Part shown: positions 1 through 4,883 of the stretch, piece after piece
How positions within the stretch are numbered: position 1 is the stretch's first letter
Layout: every line of letters starts with the position of its first letter
DNA from: JAAYXU01 sp050942555
GTDB taxonomy: Bacteria; Bacillota; Clostridia; Christensenellales; UMGS416
DNA length: 5,389 nt
Direction: 5' to 3'
Assembly: GCA_050942555.1 (NCBI GenBank)
Contig: JBMNNN010000144.1
Location: 1-5,389, forward strand
Made by a program: the position numbers and the translations under genes
Notes under the pieces: generated by a model
Told to the model about the DNA's origin: nothing
Database searches by the model: none
The model's input: the letters and a program-made list of their open reading frames with translations, nothing else

Positions 1-171
1 GGAACAAGGATGCTACTCAAGGCTTTGGGTTCCGTTCGTGATACTGTTGCTTCTGCCTGATCTTTTACCCAGAACAACTTGACACGATCATACAGCCTCT
101 ACCGCTTGCATTTGGCTCTCTTTGGGGTTATGATGACAGCGTCGGTGATACTGCCGCCGGGGTGAGGTAGC
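1..171. other. Leader region upstream of the AraC gene, no gene recognised
   Basis: This stretch is visibly less GC-rich than the rest of the window. All three plus-strand frames close early, with stops at 39-41, 58-60 and 80-82. At most the last few codons of an upstream plus-strand gene could be present, and none of the three short tails is recognisable. On the minus strand the ATG-started frames close within a few codons. It contains a possible promoter at 106-134 and the ribosome binding site of the next gene. A TTGACA hexamer sits at 79-84, but no matching -10 box lies at the right distance. Confidence 0.5.
106..134 (+). promoter_or_regulatory. Possible sigma-A type promoter for the AraC gene
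   Basis: A -35-like TTGCAT (106-111) and a -10-like TATGAT (129-134) are separated by exactly 17 bases. The -10 matches consensus at 5 of 6 positions and the -35 at only 3 of 6. A start near 141 would give a leader of about 30 bases carrying the ribosome binding site at 161-165. The weak -35 would suit a promoter that needs an activator, such as the AraC protein itself, but that is inference. Confidence 0.4.
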
Positions 172-1098
172 GTGGAGCACAGGGAGTATTACGAACCGCT
201 GTCCAGCATGATTGCGGACTTCATCGAGTCCGCCGACCACCGGTTTGAGGTCCGCATGCACTACCATGACGGCTATGAGATTCTTTTCTTTGAGCAGGCG
301 CGCGCGCTGTTCCGCGCCGATATCACGATCTGCGATATCGCGGACGGCGACGTGCTCTTCATCCGTCCCTATACGATGCATACCGCGTACCGGTTTCTGG
401 AGGGTCCCTACAGGCGCTACTATGTCAATGTCGCCTCGGGAATACTCGAGCAATTCGCGCGCCGGATGGGCATGGCCGAAGTCGTGGAAGCGCTCAGCGA
501 GCGGCCCTTTACCCTTTTTCATGCCGGACGGGAGCCAGCGCTGCTGCGCCGCGCACACGAACGGTTCGAGTCGATATGGCAGCTAGCCGCCGGCAAGCGC
601 GGTCGCTGGCAGGAACGGACGCAGGCAGAGCTCGTGCTGCTGCTCTCGGATCTTGCCGACAGCGCCGTCCGGGACAGCTCGTACCGCGAGCCGGTCCGGG
701 AGAACCTCCATTTCAGCCGGATGCTCGCCTATATCGACCAGCACCTGCGGGAGGGCGTGGCGCTTCGCGATCTGGAGGAGGAGTTCTTCCTGAGCCGCCA
801 CTACATATGCAGGCTGTTCCGCCAGCATACCGGTCTGACGGTATCCCAGTACGTGAACCGGAAAAAGGTGATACTCGCCCAGCAGCTCCTGATCGACCCC
901 AGTGCTACGGTGACCGATGCCTGCTACGGTTCAGGATTTGCGCATATACAGTATTTTTCAAAGGTATTTAAAAAAATCACCGGTATGACGCCCTCGGCCT
1001 ATCGGAAGGTGGCCGCGTCGGGCGAACGCAGTTTTTGGACCGGAGAGGGCGCGGACGACCGGGAAGCGGACGCACCGCCGGAAACAAACAATCAATAA
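172..1098 (+). CDS. AraC/XylS-family transcriptional regulator with cupin sensor domain
   Basis: The 308-residue protein has the usual size and two-part layout of sugar-responsive AraC regulators. The N-terminal part (about residues 20-90) looks like a cupin-type AraC_binding domain: HYHDGYEI at 30-37 and RPYTMHTAY at 65-73 are the typical histidine-bearing strands that hold the effector. The C-terminal part carries two helix-turn-helix motifs. The first is at about 196-222 (LSRHYICRLFRQHTG) and the second at about 246-279, including the hallmark GFAHIQYFSKVFKKITGMTPSAYRK region. Residues 280-308 are an acidic, probably disordered tail. The start is GTG at 172, because an in-frame TGA at 163-165 closes the frame upstream. 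GGTGA at 161-165 lies 6 bases before the GTG, and the next Met is residue 13. The gene ends 12 bases before the Gfo/Idh/MocA gene, so the two are probably one operon, with this protein sensing the sugar or a breakdown product. The effector cannot be read from the sequence. Confidence 0.93.
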   Translation: MEHREYYEPLSSMIADFIESADHRFEVRMHYHDGYEILFFEQARALFRADITICDIADGDVLFIRPYTMHTAYRFLEGPYRRYYVNVASGILEQFARRMGMAEVVEALSERPFTLFHAGREPALLRRAHERFESIWQLAAGKRGRWQERTQAELVLLLSDLADSAVRDSSYREPVRENLHFSRMLAYIDQHLREGVALRDLEEEFFLSRHYICRLFRQHTGLTVSQYVNRKKVILAQQLLIDPSATVTDACYGSGFAHIQYFSKVFKKITGMTPSAYRKVAASGERSFWTGEGADDREADAPPETNNQ

Positions 1099-1110
1099 GG
1101 AGGACTTGGT

Positions 1111-2328
1111 ATGGGAACAAAGGAACACGTAGGGATCGGCTTTGTGGGGCTGGGCAGCCGGGGAAAAGGCCTGCTTAAAACGCTGCTGGGCATAGACGCG
1201 GTGCGCGTCGTCGCCCTGTGCGACCTCGAGAAGGAGCCGATGGAAGAGGCGTCCGCGCTGGTCGAGGCCGAGCGGGGGGAAAAGCCGTACTGCGACACCG
1301 AGTTTGACGCGCTGCTGGCGCGGCCCGGCGTGGACGCGGTGATCATCGCGACCGACTGGGCGCCCCACATCCCGCTGGCCATCCGCGCGATGCGCGCCCG
1401 CAAAGCGACGGCCATCGAGGTGGCGGGCGCGTTTTCGGTGCGCCAGTGCTGGGATCTGGTGGGCGCGTACCACGAAACGGGCATCCACTGCATGATGCTG
1501 GAGAACTGCTGCTACGGCCGCAACGAGATGGCGCTGCTGCGGATGACGAGGGAGGGCGTGCTGGGGGAGATCGTCCACTGCCGCGGCGCGTACGGGCACG
1601 ACCTGCGCGCCAGTCTGACCGACCGGCTGGAGAAACGCATAGATCGCACCCGCAACTATATGCACCGGTGCAGCGAGAACTATCCGACTCACGAGCTGGG
1701 CCCGATGGCCAAGATACTCCGGCTCAACCGGGGAAACCGTATGCTGACGCTTGTGTCGATGGCCTCCAAGGCGCGGGGCATCAACGCCTGGGCCCTCGAG
1801 AACCGCGGGCCTGATCACCCGCTGGCGCGCTACCCGATGGCGCAGGGCGACATCGTGACCACGATGGTCCGCTGCGCGGGCGGCGAAACGATGCTGCTGA
1901 CGCTGGACACGAGCCTGCCCCGCCCGTATTCCCGGGGCGGCGTCGTGCAGGGCACGCGGGGCCTGTGGCAGGAGGACGGACAGCTTCTGTATATCGAGGG
2001 CAGCAGTCCCGAGCATGAGTGGGAGAGCTTCGAGGCGCGCCGCGACGAGTTCGAGCACCCGCTCTGGCGGCAGTATCTGAGCGAAGGCGTGCGCAGCGGT
2101 CATGGCGGCATGGATTATCTGGCGCTGTCGGCTTTCATCGACAGCGTGCAGCGGGGCTGCCCGCCGCCCATCGACACATACGACACCGCCTCGTGGATGG
2201 CCGTATCGGCGCTGTCAGAGGATTCGATCGCGCTGGGCGGACATCCTGTCGCGGTACCCGACTTTACCAATGGGCTGTGGATGGTGCGCGAGCCCGCTAC
2301 GCCGGGCCGGTACGCGCTGGACATATGA
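1111..2328 (+). CDS. Gfo/Idh/MocA-family NAD(P)-binding protein, GH109-like (possible NAD-dependent glycosidase)
   Basis: The 405-residue protein starts with a Rossmann fold. GLGSRG at 13-18 is the dinucleotide-binding loop, and LCDLE near 33-37 ends the second strand. The middle and C-terminal parts match the Gfo/Idh/MocA substrate domain and end in the family-like PDFTNGLW segment. Several stretches resemble family GH109, whose enzymes use tightly bound NAD to cleave alpha-N-acetylgalactosamine links by an oxidation-elimination route: MMLENCCYGRNE (128-139), GEIVHCRGAYGHDLR (around 152-166) and YPTH (191-194). Tyr191 and His194 line up with the residue pair proposed to act in catalysis in GH109. 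The Lys of the EKP motif found in ordinary dehydrogenases of the superfamily is absent; the position reads EVAG, with Glu at 103. A strong AAGGAGG at 1097-1103 sits 7 bases before the ATG. There is no signal peptide, so it is expected in the cytoplasm. It could instead be a sugar or inositol dehydrogenase. The superfamily assignment is firm; the glycosidase reading is only moderately supported. Confidence 0.9.
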   Translation: MGTKEHVGIGFVGLGSRGKGLLKTLLGIDAVRVVALCDLEKEPMEEASALVEAERGEKPYCDTEFDALLARPGVDAVIIATDWAPHIPLAIRAMRARKATAIEVAGAFSVRQCWDLVGAYHETGIHCMMLENCCYGRNEMALLRMTREGVLGEIVHCRGAYGHDLRASLTDRLEKRIDRTRNYMHRCSENYPTHELGPMAKILRLNRGNRMLTLVSMASKARGINAWALENRGPDHPLARYPMAQGDIVTTMVRCAGGETMLLTLDTSLPRPYSRGGVVQGTRGLWQEDGQLLYIEGSSPEHEWESFEARRDEFEHPLWRQYLSEGVRSGHGGMDYLALSAFIDSVQRGCPPPIDTYDTASWMAVSALSEDSIALGGHPVAVPDFTNGLWMVREPATPGRYALDI

Positions 2329-2339
2329 CGGAAGGAGCG

Positions 2340-2371
2340 GCCGCCTGACTGGCGGCGCACGGGCTGCCCGT
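2340..2371. terminator. GC-rich hairpins in the convergent gap, possible weak bidirectional terminator
   Basis: Two hairpins lie back to back just after the oxidoreductase stop. GCCGCC (2340-2345) pairs with GGCGGC (2351-2356) around a TGACT loop. It is followed by the interrupted palindrome ACGGGC-T-GCCCGT (2359-2371). Neither is followed by a T-run on either strand, so they are not classic intrinsic terminators. Their place between two converging genes (stops at 2328 and 2391) is what suggests a role in transcript ending. In DNA this GC-rich, such hairpins can also arise by chance. Confidence 0.35.
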
Positions 2372-2390
2372 CGGCCAGGCAGCGGGGCTG

Positions 2391-2583
2391 CTACTCAGCG
2401 CGGTGCAGCGCCGGGGCGTCGGGCGGCACGACATCGACGTCGCGCACGACCCGTATCTGGGATATGAGCGTGCCCAGAAAAAGCACGAGGGTTTAGCTGC
2501 TCGTCGTCCATCGCGTCGACCAGATAAAATGCGGTGGCGGTAGCCAGAACCGCCAGCTCCTTTCCCGTAAAAGCTCCGTCCAT
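2391..2583 (-). pseudogene. Small frame-broken gene, possibly DUF6774-like protein
   Basis: An ATG at 2583-2581 is preceded by AGGGG, with 5 bases between. A TATAAT box (2613-2618) lies at the right distance for a short leader. The first 31 residues (MDGAFTGKELAVLATATAFY, then LVDAMDDEQLN) look like real protein. After Asn31 (codon 2491-2493) the same frame turns into an Arg-rich, nonsense-like tail ending at 2395. Skipping one base at 2490 opens a frame that continues as LVLFLGTLISQIRVVRDVDV and ends at a TAG (2391-2393). It has GC-rich third positions and a regular hydrophobic pattern, and the composite is about 63 residues. The pattern of an ELxxLA helix, then DDExLN, then a hydrophobic helix reminds me of the short DUF6774 proteins of Bacillota; this is from memory and uncertain. 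The break may be a true inactivating mutation, a sequencing error in the AAACCC context, or, least likely, a recoding site. The function is unknown. Confidence 0.45.
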
Positions 2584-2612
2584 AAAATCCCCTGTGCAGC
2601 GCACTGTATCAT

Positions 2613-2618
2613 ATTATA
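2613..2618 (-). promoter_or_regulatory. Consensus -10 box for the small minus-strand gene
   Basis: A perfect TATAAT on the minus strand ends 29 bases before the ATG at 2583, placing the likely transcription start about 20 to 25 bases before it. No good -35 hexamer is seen 16-18 bases upstream, where the sequence is GC-rich. The box sits in the only AT-rich patch of this gap, which supports it as a real site. Because the patch is nearly symmetrical (TATTAT on the plus strand), plus-strand use cannot be ruled out. Confidence 0.4.
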
Positions 2619-2681
2619 CAGGCGGCCTGCGCTTTGCCCGCCGGGCGGCGCAGCCTGCCTGGTTTTGGTACAGGGCGTTGA

Positions 2682-2709
2682 GACGCGGCGGGGAAGCCCC
2701 CGCCGCATC
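2682..2709 (-). terminator. Strong GC hairpin downstream of the CapA-family gene, possible terminator
   Basis: GCGGCGGGG (2685-2693) pairs with CCCCGCCGC (2698-2706) around a four-base AAGC loop, giving a 9-bp all-GC stem. After one mismatch, two more pairs extend it to 2682 and 2709. It lies about 30 bases past the stop codon of the minus-strand lipoprotein gene, where a terminator is expected. There is no T-run on the exit side of either strand, so it is not a textbook intrinsic terminator. The assignment rests on position and stem strength. Confidence 0.45.
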
Positions 2710-2738
2710 GTTGAGCTGAGGATATTTGGTTCAAAAAA

Positions 2739-4010
2739 TCAATCGGGGCACTCCTTCGTCAGCCGCGCCGGTTCCTCTCCCAGCAGCGCGACGGTCTCTT
2801 CAAACGAGGCGGGCATCCGCTTCTTCATACCCCTGTCCAGCGTCTCAAAGAGCGCCTCGTCCTCGAGATACCGCTGCATCGGAAGCACCCGGAAATCCCA
2901 GTTTCCCTCACCCTGGTACGGCTTTTTCCATACGATCGCCGGAAGATACGCGGCGTCTTTGAGCGTGACCTCGCCGGTCTCGTTGTTTTTTTCGTATGTG
3001 ATATAGGCGATCGCGCCGGTATCGGCCTGCGGCGGGTACATATTCGATATGAAGTTCCCAAGAGAGTAGAATACGAGCCCGGTCCGTCCGCCCGACTCGA
3101 CCATCTCGATGGGCTGCAGCACATGCGGATGGTGCCCCAGTATGCAGTCGGCGCCCGCGGCGATGAGCTCCTCGGCCAGCCGCCTCTGGTGCGAGGAGGG
3201 CTTCTGCGTTCCCTCCGAGCCCCAGTGCATGCTCGCGAATACGAGATCGGCTCCCGCCTGCCGCGCGCGGTCGATGTCCGCCGACAGCTTTTCGATGTCG
3301 AGGTCGTTGAACGCCCACTGCCGGAATTCCTTGGGGATCGCGCCCCGGCCGATATTGAGTATCCCCGTTCCCGTGACGAACGCGATGCGTATGCCGTCGT
3401 GCTCGACGATGCAGGGGGTTTCGTTTTCCTCCTGGTTGCGGAATCCGCCCGTATGCACGAAGCCCCACTCGTCCAGCGCGTCCAGCGTATTGAGTATGCC
3501 CTGCCAGCGCTTGTCGAGTATATGGTTGTTCGCGTTGGTCAGCACGTCGAAGCCCGCGCTTTTGAGCATGTCGAGATAACTGTCGGGGGCGTTGAAATTA
3601 AGCAGACTCGACGAACCTGTATAGCCGAATTCACTTCCCGCTACCGGCGTTTCAAGGTTGCCCACCGCGATGTCGGCCTCTATGAGGAGCGGCGCGATGT
3701 CGGCGAGCATCGGCACGAAGTTGTAGGTTTTCGTATCCCGGTCGTAGGCGTCGGACACCATCCACCGGTGGCACATGAGATCGCCCACGGCGGCCACTGT
3801 CACGCGGCTGGGCGGGACGGGCGTGGGGACCGGGGTGGGCGACGGCGTGGGCGTCGGGGTCGGGGTGGGCGTGGGTGTGGGGGTGGGCGTGGCTGTCGCT
3901 TCGGGTGTGTCGGTGGGCAGCTGCGGAGGCTGCGTGCAGCCCGTCAATGCGAGGATGATGGCCACAGCGCACAGCGCGAGCATCCGCGCGCGTTTTTGTT
4001 TCGGTTTCAT
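2739..4010 (-). CDS. CapA-family (PGA_cap, metallophosphatase-like) surface lipoprotein
   Basis: The 423-residue protein begins with a lipoprotein signal: basic MKPKQKRAR, a hydrophobic stretch at 10-22 and lipobox LTGC with Cys25. Residues 26-68 form a Pro/Thr-rich spacer containing eight consecutive TP pairs (41-56). The rest is a CapA (poly-gamma-glutamate synthesis protein) domain with its landmarks in order: GDLMCH (76-81), GNLETPV (117-123), NANNHILD (159-166), SMHWGSE (260-266), GHHPHVLQPIE (292-302) and YSLGNF (315-320). The His, Asp and Asn residues of these motifs are those expected of a calcineurin-like metal site. The protein should be anchored to the outer face of the membrane, with the spacer reaching into the wall. 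No capB, capC or other capsule gene is nearby, so a role in poly-glutamate export is not supported; many such stand-alone proteins have unknown substrates. The start at 4010 is backed by AAGGAGAGG at 4018-4026, 7 bases upstream. It has its own promoter. Confidence 0.92.
   Translation of the reverse strand: MKPKQKRARMLALCAVAIILALTGCTQPPQLPTDTPEATATPTPTPTPTPTPTPTPSPTPVPTPVPPSRVTVAAVGDLMCHRWMVSDAYDRDTKTYNFVPMLADIAPLLIEADIAVGNLETPVAGSEFGYTGSSSLLNFNAPDSYLDMLKSAGFDVLTNANNHILDKRWQGILNTLDALDEWGFVHTGGFRNQEENETPCIVEHDGIRIAFVTGTGILNIGRGAIPKEFRQWAFNDLDIEKLSADIDRARQAGADLVFASMHWGSEGTQKPSSHQRRLAEELIAAGADCILGHHPHVLQPIEMVESGGRTGLVFYSLGNFISNMYPPQADTGAIAYITYEKNNETGEVTLKDAAYLPAIVWKKPYQGEGNWDFRVLPMQRYLEDEALFETLDRGMKKRMPASFEETVALLGEEPARLTKECPD
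3810..3890 (-). repeat. Thr-Pro repeat coding tract in the lipoprotein spacer
   Basis: This stretch encodes residues 41-67: eight TP pairs (3843-3890), then SP, TP, VP, TP and VPP. At DNA level the units are six-base ACN-CCN repeats with mixed third bases, so it is a degenerate hexamer array rather than a perfect microsatellite. Such Pro-rich spacers are typical between the lipid anchor and the folded domain of Gram-positive surface lipoproteins. Gain or loss of units would keep the frame and only change spacer length. Confidence 0.85.
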
Positions 4011-4041
4011 TCGTTTTCCTCTCCTTGCGTGTTACGGATAT

Positions 4042-4070
4042 AGTATAGGCGTCCGCGCGGGCAAAGTCTA
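4042..4070 (-). promoter_or_regulatory. Promoter of the CapA-family lipoprotein gene
   Basis: On the minus strand TAGACT (4065-4070) and TATACT (4042-4047) are separated by exactly 17 bases. They match the sigma-A consensus at 4 of 6 and 5 of 6 positions. A start near 4035 gives a leader of about 25 bases that contains the ribosome binding site at 4018-4026. The -35 box directly touches the inverted repeat at 4071-4098. Confidence 0.6.
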
Positions 4071-4098
4071 CCGGTATGGCCGGATAAAGCCATACCGG
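4071..4098 (-). terminator. Perfect 10-bp inverted repeat: terminator of the membrane gene or operator of the lipoprotein promoter
   Basis: CCGGTATGGC (4071-4080) and GCCATACCGG (4089-4098) are exact reverse complements with an 8-base spacer (CGGATAAA). After one mismatch the pairing continues for two more bases on each side. It begins 19 bases after the stop of the minus-strand membrane protein gene, the usual place for a terminator. The bases that follow (TAGACTTTGCCC) are poor in T, so termination would be weak. It also abuts the -35 box of the next gene, so a dimeric regulator could bind here instead. Both roles are possible. The repeat is directly seen; the role is inferred. Confidence 0.65.
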
Positions 4099-4117
4099 GA
4101 GCGCATTGGCGGGCGAG

Positions 4118-4852
4118 TTATCTGCGCGCGAGGATTTCCTTATATACCGCCCGTGTTTCGTCCGCGCTGCCCGTATTGAATATGACGATCCCACCGTCCG
4201 ACTCAAAGAGCACGAAGGGCGGCGCTTCGGCGTTCACAAACAGCATCACGACACCATACTGCGTCGTTCGGAAATGGCCCTTGAGGTTTGCGCCGAGCCC
4301 CGAGCCGTTTACGCGCCTTTCGATGGACGGCAGCTCGTCGATGAGCCTTATGTCCCCGAGCGAATCCCAGGGATAGAGGCGGCCGTACATTCCGTGGATG
4401 CGCAATCCCTCGTCCTGCAGCGTCGCCCGGGTTGGACGGGACGAGCCAATGAACAGAACCGCGACGAGTATAAGTACGCTCACGACGATGGTTGCGGGTA
4501 CGGCGATCTGCGCGACCGCTTCCCTGCGGAGTTTCCCGCTCTCATCGTATTGACTGGGGTCATATTTCTGCGCCCTGATCGCCATAAAAAGCACGGACAC
4601 GATGAGAAGCGCGAGCGCCGGGAACATTCCGATCCGGACGCCCAGCGCGTCGAGTATGCCTGTCGCGGCAAAGGCCCCGCCGCATAGATACATGCAGATC
4701 CCCATCATGCGGGCGAGGCCCCGGATGTCGACGTTCTTCCTTCTATCCGCGGACATCGTATTGTAGCCCGCGATCAGGAAATGCATTTTGAACGCGTGCA
4801 CCGCAAGCCCGATCGCGACGAGAAATCCGCCGATGATGAGATAGAACCACAT
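4118..4852 (-). CDS. Membrane protein with DUF3784-like N-terminus and bacterial PH-like C-terminal domain
   Basis: The 244-residue protein has about four hydrophobic segments (roughly 2-22, 48-67, 74-92 and 113-136) followed by a soluble domain. The motif LIAGYNTMSADRRKNVDIRGLARMMG (26-51, quoted only to mark it) is the signature of DUF3784 proteins. Residues about 145-240 resemble the bacterial PH-like domain bPH_5: GLRIHGMYGRLYPW (149-162), ELPSIERRVNGSGLG (173-187) and LKGHF (190-194). The function of either domain is unknown; together they suggest a small integral membrane protein with a sensing or scaffold domain at the membrane. The ATG at 4852 is preceded by GGGAGGAG (4864-4871), 11 bases away. 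The gene starts 31 bases after the glycyl-tRNA synthetase stop with no terminator between, so it is probably co-transcribed with it. No functional link to translation can be read from the sequence. Confidence 0.85.
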   Translation of the reverse strand: MWFYLIIGGFLVAIGLAVHAFKMHFLIAGYNTMSADRRKNVDIRGLARMMGICMYLCGGAFAATGILDALGVRIGMFPALALLIVSVLFMAIRAQKYDPSQYDESGKLRREAVAQIAVPATIVVSVLILVAVLFIGSSRPTRATLQDEGLRIHGMYGRLYPWDSLGDIRLIDELPSIERRVNGSGLGANLKGHFRTTQYGVVMLFVNAEAPPFVLFESDGGIVIFNTGSADETRAVYKEILARR

Positions 4853-4883
4853 AGCGTGCGTCTCTCCTCCCGTGGTACCCGGC

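Noticed and set aside
1..33. GGAAC ... GTTCC ends suggesting a tRNA or hairpin RNA
   Set aside because: Only five pairs form, and no T-arm, anticodon arm or CCA-like end is present.
79..84. A perfect TTGACA -35 hexamer
   Set aside because: No -10-like sequence lies 16-18 bases downstream; the TTGCAT/TATGAT pair at 106-134 has correct spacing and is preferred.
88..558. A 156-residue minus-strand frame over the leader and the AraC N-terminus
   Set aside because: There is no recognisable family and it overlaps the cupin-domain coding region; it is a shadow frame.
958..2103. A 381-residue open frame on the minus strand, antisense to the oxidoreductase gene
   Set aside because: It is rich in Arg, His, Ala and Val with no recognisable domain, and overlaps a gene with clear family motifs and an RBS. 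Long antisense frames are expected opposite GC-rich genes.
2102..2467. A plus-strand frame running past the oxidoreductase stop into the gap
   Set aside because: Arg/Ala-rich with no RBS or domain; most of it overlaps the real gene in another frame.
2665..3006. A 113-residue plus-strand frame starting in the gap and entering the lipoprotein 3' end
   Set aside because: Ser/Arg/Pro-rich and antisense to the lipoprotein C-terminus, with no homologous look and no convincing RBS.
3123..4043. A 306-residue plus-strand open frame opposite the lipoprotein gene
   Set aside because: It is dominated by Gly/Arg/Val low complexity, including the complement of the Thr-Pro tract, and has no domain. The opposite strand carries all the CapA motifs.
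4106..4687. A 193-residue plus-strand frame opposite the membrane protein gene
   Set aside because: Charged, repetitive shadow of a gene whose minus-strand product has clear membrane segments and domain motifs.
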